Source: Streptococcus parasanguinis ATCC 15912
GTDB lineage: Bacteria; Bacillota; Bacilli; Lactobacillales; Streptococcaceae
Reading direction: 5' to 3'
DNA length: 64,000 nt
Assembly: GCF_000164675.2 (NCBI RefSeq)
Contig: NC_015678.1
Coordinates: forward strand, 992,001-1,056,000
Under the pieces are notes generated by a model. The model saw nothing but the letters and a program-made list of their open reading frames with translations. It was not told where the DNA came from and ran no database searches. Numbering within the stretch: position 1 is the stretch's first letter; the number at the start of each line of letters is the position of its first letter. This document shows, one piece after another, positions 9,046 to 18,051 of this stretch. The translations under genes were made by a program, and so were the position numbers.

Positions 9046-10203
9046 TTATGGTTTAACAGACTCAACTGATTTGACTTTACCATCTTTCAAGCCAATCATA
9101 AGAGCTGATTTAACCGGGTTGTGGTTCTTGTCAACTGACATTGTACCAGTCACACCTTCCAAGTCTTTCAACTTCGCAAGGTTGTCTTTCAATTCGACAG
9201 AGTTCTTAGCACCTTTAGATGCTTCGGCAACCATGTAAACTGAATCATAAGCCAAAGCTGCGAACATTGAAGGTTCTTCATTGTATTTCGCTTTGTAGGC
9301 TTCTACGAATTTCTTGGCTTTATCAGTCATTTCACCTTCAGTAGAGAATCCAGCTACGTAGTAGATGTCTGTAGCTGCAGCAGGTGTTGCTTGTTCAACG
9401 AATTTAGCATCGCTAAATCCATCCCCACCAATGATTGGTTGTTTGATTCCCATACCACGCGCTTGGTTTACGATCTTACCAGTTTCTGTGTAGTAACCTG
9501 GAAGAACAATCGCATCGAAGTCTTTATCTTTGATTTTTGTAAGGGCAGCTTGGAAGTCTGTATCCTTAGATTGGAAGGTTTCTGTTGCTACGATTTCACC
9601 TTTGTAAGATTTCTTGAAGGCTTCAGCAATCCCTTTCGCATAGTCAGATGAGTTATCGTAGTAAAGAACGACTTTCTTCGCTTTCAAGTTATCCGTGGTG
9701 TATTTGGCAATGATTTTTCCTTGGAAGCTATCGATGAAGGTTGCACGGAAGAGGTATTCTTGACCTTTTGTCAAATCATCTTGAGTTGCAGATGGTGTAA
9801 CCAATGGAACACCTGCTTTACCAGCATTGGCAACCGCTGCTGCAGTGGCACCTGAAGTTGCAGGTCCTACAAGAGCATTTACTTTTGATTGAGTGACAAG
9901 GTTTGTAGTGACTGTAGCTGCTTCAGCTGTTTCAGATTTGTTATCTTTATCTGTGACAACGATCTTCTTACCGTCAGCTCCACCCTTAGCGTTGATTTCA
10001 TCAACGGCTAATTGAGCACCTTTTTGTTCGGCACTACCGTAGGCTGCTACTTCACCAGTTTTTTCAAAGTTAAAACCGACTTTTAGTTCTTTGCCGATTT
10101 CGTTACCGGTTGTGTTTGAACCTGAAGTAGAAACTTCACCACAAGCAGCAAGAAGAGCGACACTTGCAATGGTTAAAAATGAAAGAGCAAATTTTTTCTT
10201 CAT
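9046..10203 (-). CDS. livJ: Branched-chain amino-acid ABC transporter, substrate-binding lipoprotein
   Basis: A 385-residue extracellular binding protein. It has a lipoprotein signal peptide with lipobox LLAAC (Cys near residue 21), followed by a Peripla_BP_6 fold (GFNFEKTGEVAAYGSAEQKGAQLAVDEINAKGG; ALVGPATSGATAAAVANAG; VPLVTPSATQDDLT). It captures branched-chain amino acids for LivHMGF. First gene of the operon, with AAGGAG before the ATG. The gene has the highest lysine and alanine content of the neighbourhood, as is usual for such lipoproteins. Confidence 0.94.
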   Translation of the reverse strand: MKKKFALSFLTIASVALLAACGEVSTSGSNTTGNEIGKELKVGFNFEKTGEVAAYGSAEQKGAQLAVDEINAKGGADGKKIVVTDKDNKSETAEAATVTTNLVTQSKVNALVGPATSGATAAAVANAGKAGVPLVTPSATQDDLTKGQEYLFRATFIDSFQGKIIAKYTTDNLKAKKVVLYYDNSSDYAKGIAEAFKKSYKGEIVATETFQSKDTDFQAALTKIKDKDFDAIVLPGYYTETGKIVNQARGMGIKQPIIGGDGFSDAKFVEQATPAAATDIYYVAGFSTEGEMTDKAKKFVEAYKAKYNEEPSMFAALAYDSVYMVAEASKGAKNSVELKDNLAKLKDLEGVTGTMSVDKNHNPVKSALMIGLKDGKVKSVESVKP

Positions 10204-10276
10204 TTGTAATGATCTCCTTAAATGAATCTTAAAATAAATACATTAAGAATATACCGAATTATCTGACAATTGTCAA

Positions 10277-10310
10277 TAAAAAAAGCGCAATCCATCAAAT
10301 GATTGCGTTT
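10277..10310 (-). terminator. Terminator downstream of ylbG
   Basis: Stem CGCAAT/ATTGCG with a 10-nt loop, followed on the minus strand by a T7 run (plus-strand A-run 10278-10284). It starts 2 nt after the ylbG stop. Confidence 0.8.
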
Positions 10311-10311
10311 T

Positions 10312-10590
10312 CTAACCTTCTGTGACCACAGATGGGGTCTCCAATCGTTGTAAACTCCCCACAAAATCTGTATCTAAATCTTTGAGATGGCAAGGCAAGA
10401 CCTTTTTGACATAACGTTCTTTCTTTAAGTCTTCCATGACTTGATCGGCCTTGTCGCTGTCCACATACAATTGGACATAACGGCATTTCTTAGAATGGTA
10501 CAAGACATCTCCGACAGATTGTAATTTTTTCCCATCTCGATTGTAATACAATTTAACAATCAAGCCTGTTCTTTCTTGTTTCTCAAACAT
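10312..10590 (-). CDS. YlbG-family protein (DUF2129/UPF0298)
   Basis: A 92-residue cytoplasmic protein of unknown function, recognisable by its start FEKQERTGLIVKLYYNRDGKKL, the central LYHSKKCRYVQLYVD and the RYVKKVLPCHLKDLDTDFVGSL segment. Length is typical for the family (about 90). The gene stands alone between the liv operon and clpP, as in pneumococci. It has no visible cofactor or catalytic motif. Confidence 0.85.
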   Translation of the reverse strand: MFEKQERTGLIVKLYYNRDGKKLQSVGDVLYHSKKCRYVQLYVDSDKADQVMEDLKKERYVKKVLPCHLKDLDTDFVGSLQRLETPSVVTEG

Positions 10591-10667
10591 GGTTAATCCC
10601 TTTCTCGTTCTGTTACTAGTATATCAAATTTCAAGAAAAAGAACTACTCTTTTATGAGAGCAAAAAA

Positions 10668-10843
10668 GAGAGTGGGACAGAAATCGGTAATTCGTTAGAA
10701 TTCGATTTCGTCGTCCCACCTCCGCACAGTTGAGTAGGGCTGTAAAAGCTGATGAAATCAGCGTAGTAGAGCCCACTCAACCACTGCGTTTTGCTCGACA
10801 ATCCAAAAATAATTGAGAGGCTAGGACTTTTGTCCCAGCCTCT
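10668..10843 (+). repeat. Dispersed structured repeat (about 178 bp), copy 1
   Basis: The first of four near-identical copies (others at 17869, 32287 and 37160). Within it three hairpins follow one another: GTGGGAC...GTCCCAC with inner GAAATCG/CGATTTC; GTTGAGTaGGGCT...AGCCCaCTCAAC with inner GCTGAT/ATCAGC; and GAGGCTaGGAC...GTCCcAGCCTC. It lies just 3' of clpP, 24 bp from its stop codon. The last hairpin, read from the minus strand, works as a terminator-like structure for clpP. No coding function is apparent. Confidence 0.85.
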
Positions 10844-10867
10844 TGACGGACCTTCCCATAGGATGGT

Positions 10868-11458
10868 TTAGTCCAATTTATTATTGGCCATGATTTCATC
10901 AATAAAGCCATATTCAAGTGTTTCTTGCGCGCTCATCCAATTGTCACGTTCAGCATCAGCATGCACTTTTTCAATGGATTGACCTGAATTGTTCGCAAGG
11001 ATTTTTTCCAAGTTATTCCGTGTTTTGAGCAAGTGTTCTGCTGCGATCGCCATATCGGTTTGTTGGGTACCACCACCAGTACCACCCATTGGTTGGTGAA
11101 TCATGTACTCTGCATTTGGCAACATGAAGCGTTTGCCCTTCGCACCGCTTGAAGCAATGATAGTTCCCATAGAAGCCGCCATCCCCATAACAATAGTTTG
11201 GACATCTGACTTGATAAAGTTCATGGTATCTACGATGGCGAGACCTGCAGAGACAGAGCCACCTGGAGTATTGATATACATATAGATATCTTTTGTATTA
11301 TCTTGGGCATCCAAGAAGAGCAATTGAGCGATAATGGAGTTAGCCATTTGGTCCTCAACTGGTCCTGTTACCATGATAATTCGATCTTTCAACAGACGGG
11401 AATAAATATCGTAAGAACGCTCTCCACGACTGGTTTGTTCAATAACTACTGGAATCAT
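10868..11458 (-). CDS. clpP: ATP-dependent Clp protease proteolytic subunit
   Basis: A 196-residue serine peptidase that forms the tetradecameric chamber with ClpC/ClpE/ClpX for protein quality control. The nucleophile is in GMAASMG (about residue 96) and the histidine in [11 protein letters not shown] (about 121), with the [19 protein letters not shown]-terminal motif. It is preceded by a consensus CtsR operator overlapping its promoter, so heat-shock control is expected. Length is normal. Confidence 0.97.
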   Translation of the reverse strand: MIPVVIEQTSRGERSYDIYSRLLKDRIIMVTGPVEDQMANSIIAQLLFLDAQDNTKDIYMYINTPGGSVSAGLAIVDTMNFIKSDVQTIVMGMAASMGTIIASSGAKGKRFMLPNAEYMIHQPMGGTGGGTQQTDMAIAAEHLLKTRNNLEKILANNSGQSIEKVHADAERDNWMSAQETLEYGFIDEIMANNKLD

Positions 11459-11520
11459 CTATTCTTCTCCTTTAGTATCCATTCATTCTCACGATTCGTG
11501 AGGTTCAAAGTATATGTGCT

Positions 11521-11550
11521 ATTATAAACCAATGGTCAAAAAAGGTCAAA
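11521..11550 (-). promoter_or_regulatory. clpP promoter with CtsR operator
   Basis: The tandem heptads GGTCAAA-AAA-GGTCAAA at 11534-11550 match the CtsR operator consensus. On the minus strand the TTGACC at 11549-11544 serves as -35, then 17 bp to TATAAT (11526-11521). The operator therefore covers the -35 and spacer, the right position for CtsR repression. Confidence 0.9.
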
Positions 11551-11587
11551 TCTAAAGCACCTTTCGGACTTATAATGAATGGTTTCT

Positions 11588-12217
11588 TTATTTGGTACCG
11601 AATAAACGGTCACCTGCATCTCCAAGACCAGGAACAATGTAGCCATGTTCATTCAAATGATCATCGAGGGCTGCTGTAAAGATATCAACATCTGGGTGAG
11701 CTTCTTGAAGAGCTTTCACCCCTTCTGGCGCTGATACCAGGCAGACAAATTTAATATGGCTAGCGCCACGTTTTTTCAAGGAATCAATAGCTAGAATAGC
11801 GGATCCACCCGTAGCAAGCATAGGGTCTACTACAAAGATGCGACGTTGATCGATATCTTCTGGCAATTTCACCAAGTATTCAACTGGTTTCAGAGTTTCC
11901 TCGTCACGGTACATCCCGATATGTCCAACCTTAGCAGCTGGTACCAAGCTCAAGAGACCATCGACCATCCCAATCCCTGCACGAAGAATTGGGACAATAG
12001 CCAATTTCTTCCCTGCAATCTGTTTTTGAACCGTTTTAGTAATAGGAGTTTCAATCTCAACATCTTCAAGAGGCAATTCACGCAAAACTTCGTAGCCCAT
12101 CAACATAGCAATTTCATCTACCAATTCACGAAAGGCCTTCGTAGAGGTATCCGTGCGGCGGAGAATAGACAATTTGTGTTGAATCAGTGGATGTGTAATA
12201 ACTTCTAATTTTCCCAT
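11588..12217 (-). CDS. upp: Uracil phosphoribosyltransferase
   Basis: A 209-residue salvage enzyme making UMP from uracil and PRPP. The PRPP loop [11 protein letters not shown] is near residue 130, [10 protein letters not shown] is near 80, and the C-terminal uracil site [13 protein letters not shown] is complete. A leader of about 140-200 nt lies upstream (12218-12430). It has a TATAAT-like -10 near its far end, and I could not assign a known regulatory RNA to it. clpP lies downstream with its own promoter. Confidence 0.96.
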   Translation of the reverse strand: MGKLEVITHPLIQHKLSILRRTDTSTKAFRELVDEIAMLMGYEVLRELPLEDVEIETPITKTVQKQIAGKKLAIVPILRAGIGMVDGLLSLVPAAKVGHIGMYRDEETLKPVEYLVKLPEDIDQRRIFVVDPMLATGGSAILAIDSLKKRGASHIKFVCLVSAPEGVKALQEAHPDVDIFTAALDDHLNEHGYIVPGLGDAGDRLFGTK

Positions 12218-12374
12218 TTTGAGATCCTTCTTTCTAAGCTGTTATTATTCAAAAAAGAGCCATGATAAAAGCGGAGTCAAGCTCTACTCTTTCTTTCAGT
12301 CCCTCTTTGATACTCACAGCACATGGAAATCTTCATTTCCAACTTTACATTCTTCTTATTATACCAAATTTTAC

Positions 12375-12426
12375 AAAAAAAAGAGAGCCCTTACACTTAA
12401 TTTTTTAAGTTCGGACTCACTCTTTC
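12375..12426 (-). terminator. Terminator of the Mg2+ ATPase gene
   Basis: A long imperfect stem, GAGTCC...ACTTAA/TTAAGT...GGGCTC, followed on the minus strand by a T8 run. It begins 11 nt after the stop codon. Confidence 0.8.
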
Positions 12427-12436
12427 TATAAATAAA

Positions 12437-15097
12437 TTACAACCATTCTTTGTATTTCTTAATATAGATACGTTTGACAACCGTCACACTCAGCATATAG
12501 AGGACGATAATCGCAAACAATAGAACAAAGTATAATCCATTTAGTTGGCTCAACTTCAAGATAGAAGCCAAAGGACTATATGGAAGGGAGGTTACAAAGA
12601 AGGCTGCTACTAGGGTCGTCACCACGACTGAGAAGGCTGGACGACTTTGGATAAATGGAAGTTTTGGTGAACGCAACATATGAATAACCATCGTTTGAGA
12701 CCACATGGATTCGATAAACCATCCGGTTTGGAAAACCATGATAAAGGCTGCTGCATCTACTGCTCCATGGTTGTACCCATGACCTAAAATCATTGGGACA
12801 ACAAGGAAGTAAAGAAGCATGTAGGTAATAATGTCAAATACAGATGAAATTGGACCGATCCAGGCCATGAAGCGCATGATGGAATTTGCTTCCCAGATAC
12901 GAGGTTTCTTAAGGAAATCCTTATCGACATTGTCAAAAGGAAGGGCGATACAGGAAAGATCATAGATAAGATTGAGCACAATCAAATGAACGGGGGCCAT
13001 AGGAAGGAAGGGCAAAAAGATGCTGGCAAAGAGAAGAGAGAAGATGTTCCCGAAGTTAGAAGAGACCGTCATCTTGATGTACTTGGTCATATTGGCATAG
13101 ACCTTGCGGCCTTCAACCAAACCTTTTTCAAGGACCATCAAGTCCTTATCCAGAAGGATGACATCTGCCGTTTCTTTGGCAATATCAACAGCGGTATCCA
13201 CGGAGATCCCAACGTCTGAGACCTTCATGGATGGAGCATCGTTAATACCATCTCCCATGTAACCAACCTTGTGGCCATTGTTCTTGAGACTGAGGATGAT
13301 CCGCGCTTTTTGATCGGGTGATAGTTTGGCAAAGACCGTTGTTGTTTCTACAACTTGTGCTAACTCTTGGTCTGTCATCGTATCGATTTCGCTTCCCAAA
13401 AGAATCCGCTCGACATCTAGTCCTACTTTTTCACAGACAGCTTGGGTGACCTTTTCATTGTCCCCAGTTAAGATCTTGGTGGTTACCCCATATTCTGCAA
13501 GAGCTTTGATTGCGGGAGCTGCAGAAGGTTTTGGTGGATCAAGAAAGGCAAGGTAACCGGTTAGGATCATATCTCCTTCATCTTCAACACTAAAGATTTC
13601 ATTTTCGTCCAAGTCAGTTTTGTAGCTGACTCCCAAAACACGAAGTCCTTGTTCATTTAATTGAGCAACTTCAGCAAGGACCTCTTGACGAACTTCATCT
13701 GTCAGGCGTTTAATCTCCCCCTTGTATTCAACATAAGTCGATACAGAAAGCATTTCTTCCAAGGCACCCTTGGTCACCATGCTGACCACATCGTCTTCGT
13801 CTTTGACAATGACACTCATGCGACGACGTTCAAAATCAAAAGGCAATTCATCAATCTTATGGAAAGTTTGATCCAGATCGCGAACGATTTCATGTTTCTT
13901 GGCTTCTTTCTGGGTCCGATTGATAATCGCCCGGTCCATCAAATTTTTTAGCCCGGTTTGGAAATAGGAATTCAAGTAAGCCCGGCGAAGAACTGATAGA
14001 TCCAAATCGCCATGGATATCAAGCGGATACTCCAAAACGATTTCATCTTGGGTCAAGGTACCTGTCTTATCAGTACACAAAATATCAATAGCCCCAAGGT
14101 CTTGAATGGCATTGAGTTTTTTGATAACGACTTTTTCCTTGGCCATGATGATGGAGCCCTTCGCAAGACTCGCTGTAATAATCATCGGCAGCATTTCAGG
14201 AGTCAAACCAACCCCAACGCTGAGGGCAAAGACACCTGCTTCTAACCAGTCACCATCTGTGAGACCATTGATCACAAAGACAACGGGCACCATCACTAAC
14301 ATGAGCCGAATCAAGAGCCAAGAGATGGTATTCATTTCTCTCTCAAATGAGGTTGGTTCGTCATAGGTGTTGATGGTTTGCTCAATAGCTCCCATCATGG
14401 TTTCATCCCCCACGACCAAGACCAAGGCTGTTGCCCGTCCGGAGATGACATTGGTCCCCATAAAGGCCAAACTTTCACTTTCCAAGAGACTATCTAGATT
14501 TTGACTGTCGGCTTTTCTGAGACAAACTTTTTCAACAGCATCACTTTCCCCTGTGAGGCCAGATTGTTGGACAAAGAAGTCACGGGAATCAATCAAGACC
14601 ACATCTGCTGGAATCATATCGCCGGCACTTAGTTTGATCACATCTCCTACGACGATTTCATCGATCGGAATTTCTTGTTCCGACCCATCACGAAGAACGG
14701 TCGCTGTATTGACAATCATACGTGATAAGTTGCTGGCAGCTTTATCACTCCGCAATTCTTGAATGAAGCGGATACCACCAGAGATCAAGACCAAGGTCAC
14801 AATGATGATGGAGGTTGTTGGATCCTGTTCACCTGGTTTTGCTAGCCAGACATTGGTGATGAAGGAAACCAGCGCAATGACCAATAAAATCACCGTAAAA
14901 GGATTGATGATCGATTCGTAGATCTTTTTGATCATGGAATCTTCTTGACCTTTTGTGATGACATTTTCGCCATAGGCATCACGGTTTTCTTCTACTTGAT
15001 CGTCAACCAAACCAAGGGCACTGGTTTTGTAGGTGGCAAAGGTGCTTTCAAGTGGTTCTTGAAGAGCAGCAATGAGTCTTTCTTTATTTGTTTGCAT
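12437..15097 (-). CDS. mgtA: Magnesium-translocating P-type ATPase
   Basis: An 886-residue P3-type ATPase expected to import Mg2+ across the membrane. Motifs in order are LTGESDAVEK (actuator, about 180), the phosphorylation site DKTGTLT (about 345), LTGDNEKVTQAV, GDGINDAPSM (about 640), and a C-terminal group of membrane helices. An in-frame TTG lies 18 nt upstream, but the ATG at 15097 has AAAGGAG at optimal spacing, so I start there. An M-box riboswitch with its own terminator lies upstream, which independently supports magnesium as substrate. Confidence 0.93.
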   Translation of the reverse strand: MQTNKERLIAALQEPLESTFATYKTSALGLVDDQVEENRDAYGENVITKGQEDSMIKKIYESIINPFTVILLVIALVSFITNVWLAKPGEQDPTTSIIIVTLVLISGGIRFIQELRSDKAASNLSRMIVNTATVLRDGSEQEIPIDEIVVGDVIKLSAGDMIPADVVLIDSRDFFVQQSGLTGESDAVEKVCLRKADSQNLDSLLESESLAFMGTNVISGRATALVLVVGDETMMGAIEQTINTYDEPTSFEREMNTISWLLIRLMLVMVPVVFVINGLTDGDWLEAGVFALSVGVGLTPEMLPMIITASLAKGSIIMAKEKVVIKKLNAIQDLGAIDILCTDKTGTLTQDEIVLEYPLDIHGDLDLSVLRRAYLNSYFQTGLKNLMDRAIINRTQKEAKKHEIVRDLDQTFHKIDELPFDFERRRMSVIVKDEDDVVSMVTKGALEEMLSVSTYVEYKGEIKRLTDEVRQEVLAEVAQLNEQGLRVLGVSYKTDLDENEIFSVEDEGDMILTGYLAFLDPPKPSAAPAIKALAEYGVTTKILTGDNEKVTQAVCEKVGLDVERILLGSEIDTMTDQELAQVVETTTVFAKLSPDQKARIILSLKNNGHKVGYMGDGINDAPSMKVSDVGISVDTAVDIAKETADVILLDKDLMVLEKGLVEGRKVYANMTKYIKMTVSSNFGNIFSLLFASIFLPFLPMAPVHLIVLNLIYDLSCIALPFDNVDKDFLKKPRIWEANSIMRFMAWIGPISSVFDIITYMLLYFLVVPMILGHGYNHGAVDAAAFIMVFQTGWFIESMWSQTMVIHMLRSPKLPFIQSRPAFSVVVTTLVAAFFVTSLPYSPLASILKLSQLNGLYFVLLFAIIVLYMLSVTVVKRIYIKKYKEWL

Positions 15098-15238
15098 TGG
15101 TATCTCCTTTTTCAATCAGGAGCCAATCACTTTTGGAGTCCCTACGACACAAATCAGCGATTGGCTGGTTCGGTGCGGTTCGGGATGATCGTCGATTTGT
15201 ATCATAGCTCTCTCCTTTCTCTTTTCTTGGTAAGGCAT

Positions 15239-15271
15239 AAAAAAGAGTCCTACCCTCGATCGGTAGGACTC
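15239..15271 (-). terminator. Riboswitch-controlled terminator of mgtA
   Basis: Stem GAGTCCTACC/GGTAGGACTC with a GATCGAGG-type loop and a T6 run on the minus strand. It lies after the M-box aptamer and 140 nt before mgtA, so it is the expression platform. Confidence 0.9.
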
Positions 15272-15294
15272 ATGAAACTCGTCATTAATTTTTC

Positions 15295-15460
15295 AATCAA
15301 AACTCTCAAAAAACTGACCGTCCAAGCTTTAGCTCCACAAGGCAATGAAATGAGCTTAGTCTTGACCTTTGCGATCAGGACTGTTGACCAACGAGTAGTG
15401 TCTCCACTGCTTTGCGGTAGTCATCCGTATCCTTGTGGTAGCCTCACCTACCGTATTTCG
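15295..15460 (-). promoter_or_regulatory. M-box (ykoK-type) Mg2+ riboswitch
   Basis: Minus-strand leader RNA. It opens with the conserved GGTAGGTGAGGCTACC (plus 15441-15456) followed by GGATACGGATGACTACCGC, the hallmark 5' blocks of M-box RNAs. The middle GTTGGTCAACAGTCCTGATCGCAAAGG region and the 3' GGAGCTAAAGC segment follow. High Mg2+ stabilises the aptamer and permits the downstream terminator, so the transporter should be made when Mg2+ is low. Recognised by pattern, with no covariance search. Confidence 0.88.
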
Positions 15461-15465
15461 AGTTT

Positions 15466-15494
15466 ATTGTACTCCTTCACTTACAGAAAGTCAA
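15466..15494 (-). promoter_or_regulatory. Promoter of the mgtA leader
   Basis: Minus strand: TTGACT (15494-15489), 17-bp spacer, TACAAT (15471-15466). It ends about 10 nt before the M-box, just beyond the patB stop codon. Confidence 0.8.
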
Positions 15495-15497
15495 CAC

Positions 15498-16661
15498 TTA
15501 TTTGTGAAAAATTTCCACCAAGCGTTTGGTGATTTCTTCAATGAGGGTGAAAGGGGCTGCTACATTGAGGCGGGCATGCAAGTTTCCTTCTTTTCCAAAA
15601 TCTGTTCCACGGTTCAAAATCAATTTGGCTTGGTCATGAATTTTAGCATGCAGCTCATCATCGCTATAAGGATAGGCGGAAAAGTCCAACCAAAGAAGAT
15701 AAGTTCCTTGGGGCTTCATGACACGGATATGGGTCTTTTCATGCAGTTCATCTACGACATAGTCAATGTGTTTTTCAAAGACTTGCTTGAGCTCTGTCAA
15801 CCAAGGTTTACCATGGCGATAAGCCGCTTCTGTTGCAATATAGCCCAAGCCTGAGATTTCATGTTGGTTATTGGCCAATTGTCGTTGTTTAAAAGCCGTA
15901 CGAAGCTTTGGATTTTCAATGACCACATAGGAATTTTTTGTTCCTGCAATATTGAAGGTCTTGGTTGCACTGGTTAAGATAAAACTGAAGTCTTTAAAGC
16001 TTGGATCAACCGTATTAAAGCTGGTATGACGGTGACCAAACAAGGCCAAATCTTGGTGGATCTCATCTGAAACGAGAAGGACACCATGTTTTTGACAGAG
16101 GTGGCCGATTTTTTCCAAGACTTCACGATCCCATACACGGCCTCCAGGATTGTGCGGATTGCACAAAACATAGAGTTTAACGTCTTGCTCCACAATGTCT
16201 TTTTCTAGCTGATCAAAATCAATTTGGAAAAGACCGTCTTTTTCGACTAACGAATTTTCGATCAATTTTCGACGATTGAGTTTGACACTTCGTGCAAATG
16301 GAGGATAGACCGGTGTATTGATTAAGACCGCATCCCCTTCCTTGGTGAAGGCTTGAATAGCTGTTGAAATAGCTGGAACAACACCTTCGATAAAGACGAT
16401 CGCTTCCTTGTCAAAGGAATAGCCGTGCTCTTCTTTTTCCCAATCAAGGATAGACTGGTAGAGGCTATCCGATGCATAGGTGTAACCATAGACCATTTGG
16501 TCAGCATAGCCGATAACAGCTTCTCGTACTTCTGGAATGACATTAAAATCCATATCCGCGATCCAAGCCGGAATGATTTCTGGATCTGTTTCTGTTTCTT
16601 TCCACTTGTAGGTATGGTGGGTCAAGCGATTCGGTAAAGTCGTGAAATCATATTTGGTCAT
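15498..16661 (-). CDS. patB: PatB/MalY-type aminotransferase, probable cystathionine beta-lyase
   Basis: A 387-residue fold-type I PLP enzyme of the MalY/PatB group, which split cystathionine (and other beta-C-S substrates) to homocysteine, pyruvate and ammonia. Visible are the PLP lysine in TSATKTFNIAGTKNSY (about residue 234), CNPHNPGGRVW, VSDEIHQDL and IPAWIADMDFNV at the N-terminus. It follows metB by 1 nt, so the pair covers consecutive transsulphuration steps. The exact substrate preference is inferred from family and neighbour. Confidence 0.88.
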   Translation of the reverse strand: MTKYDFTTLPNRLTHHTYKWKETETDPEIIPAWIADMDFNVIPEVREAVIGYADQMVYGYTYASDSLYQSILDWEKEEHGYSFDKEAIVFIEGVVPAISTAIQAFTKEGDAVLINTPVYPPFARSVKLNRRKLIENSLVEKDGLFQIDFDQLEKDIVEQDVKLYVLCNPHNPGGRVWDREVLEKIGHLCQKHGVLLVSDEIHQDLALFGHRHTSFNTVDPSFKDFSFILTSATKTFNIAGTKNSYVVIENPKLRTAFKQRQLANNQHEISGLGYIATEAAYRHGKPWLTELKQVFEKHIDYVVDELHEKTHIRVMKPQGTYLLWLDFSAYPYSDDELHAKIHDQAKLILNRGTDFGKEGNLHARLNVAAPFTLIEEITKRLVEIFHK

Positions 16662-16662
16662 C

Positions 16663-17760
16663 TTAAGCCTCCAATGCTTGTTTCAAATCTTCAATCAAAT
16701 CATCCGCTTCTTCGATTCCGATGGACAAACGAAGAAGATCATCTGTCAAACCGTATGAATGGCGAACCTCTGCAGGAATGTCTGCATGAGTCTGAGTGGT
16801 AGGATAAGTGATTAAGCTTTCAACTCCGCCAAGACTTTCTGCAAAGGTAAAGACTTGAAGGGAATTCAACAAGTTGGGAATTTTTTTCTCATCTTGAATT
16901 TTAAAGGAGACCATTCCACCTTTTCCAGTGTAGAGGACTTCTTTGACCTGAGGGGATGTTTTCAAAAACTCGACCACCTTGCGAGCATTCTCTGTGGAGC
17001 GCTCCATCCGAATAGAAAGCGTCTTGAGACCACGGATCAGCAGATAGCTGTCAAATGGGGAAAGAACAGCACCTGTCGTGTTCAGATTGTAAAAGAGTTT
17101 GTCATACAAGTCTGCCTCATTTGTCACGACAACACCAGCCAAGACATCGTTGTGACCAGCTAGGTACTTGGTTGCTGAATGAAGAACAATATCAGCACCC
17201 TCTTCAATCGGACGTTGATAGATCGGGCTATAGAAGGTATTGTCCACCACGACTTTGGCACCTTTTGCATGGGCCAATTTGGCTAAATAAGCAATATCAA
17301 ATTCCAACATCAATGGATTGGTTGGTGTTTCAATATAGAGGACATCTACCGGATCATTATCTAGATGGTGGATCAGTTCTTCTTCTGTATTGGCATAGGT
17401 GAAAGAGAAACGACCTTCTTGCTCTTGTTGGTTAAACCAGCGGAAAGAACCTCCATAAAGGTCACGAACGGCCAAGACTTTTGAACCAACAGCGAAAATG
17501 CTAAAAGCAAGTACGATGGCTGACATTCCAGAGCTTGTCGCCAAAGCATAGTCTGCACTTTCGATAGCTGCCAAAGTCTTCTCCGCTGTTGCGCGTGTTG
17601 GATTTTTCGTACGGGTATAGTCAAAACCTGTAGACTGACCAAATTCTGGGTGTTGGTAAGTCGTAGAGAAATGCAAAGGAGTCGTCAAAGCTCCCGTTGC
17701 TTGATCCGACTTGATTCCTGCCTGTGCCAAGATAGTATTAATATTGCGTTTTTTACTCAT
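16663..17760 (-). CDS. metB: Cystathionine gamma-synthase-type PLP enzyme
   Basis: A 365-residue Cys/Met-metabolism PLP enzyme. The PLP lysine is in LHSATKYLAGHND (about residue 195), with DYTRTKNPTR, ATSSGMSAI and YIETPTNPLM as family blocks. It may act as cystathionine gamma-synthase or as a gamma-lyase; sequence reading alone does not separate these. The operon with patB suggests methionine synthesis from cysteine. No SAM or T-box riboswitch was seen upstream. Confidence 0.85.
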   Translation of the reverse strand: MSKKRNINTILAQAGIKSDQATGALTTPLHFSTTYQHPEFGQSTGFDYTRTKNPTRATAEKTLAAIESADYALATSSGMSAIVLAFSIFAVGSKVLAVRDLYGGSFRWFNQQEQEGRFSFTYANTEEELIHHLDNDPVDVLYIETPTNPLMLEFDIAYLAKLAHAKGAKVVVDNTFYSPIYQRPIEEGADIVLHSATKYLAGHNDVLAGVVVTNEADLYDKLFYNLNTTGAVLSPFDSYLLIRGLKTLSIRMERSTENARKVVEFLKTSPQVKEVLYTGKGGMVSFKIQDEKKIPNLLNSLQVFTFAESLGGVESLITYPTTQTHADIPAEVRHSYGLTDDLLRLSIGIEEADDLIEDLKQALEA

Positions 17761-17868
17761 ATTGCCCTCCGATAAATATTCAATCTAACTGATTACTATT
17801 TTATCACTATTATGAGGAGAGCGGTTTTCCCATTTCCAAGACCTAGCTATAGCTTCAAACTATAAGAA

Positions 17869-18046
17869 AAGAGAGTGGGACAGAAATCGGTAATTCGTTA
17901 GAATTCGATTTCGTCGTCCCACCTCCGCACAGTTGAGTAGAGCTGTAAAAGCTGATGAGATCAGCGTAGTAGAGCCCACTCAACCACTGCGTCTTGCTCG
18001 ACAATCCAAAAATAATTGAGAGGCTAGGACTTTTGTCCCAGCCTCT
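17869..18046 (+). repeat. Dispersed structured repeat, copy 2
   Basis: Same orientation and nearly the same sequence as copy 1 (only a few substitutions, e.g. GGGCTG/AGCTG and TTTTGC/TCTTGC). It lies between metB and the end of the flippase gene, 6 nt from that stop codon, again at the 3' end of a minus-strand gene. Confidence 0.85.
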
Positions 18047-18051
18047 CAGGT

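Noticed and set aside
14945..15532. 195-codon plus-strand frame over the mgtA leader
   Set aside because: It crosses the M-box, its terminator and parts of two genes on the opposite strand; the RNA element explains the sequence better.
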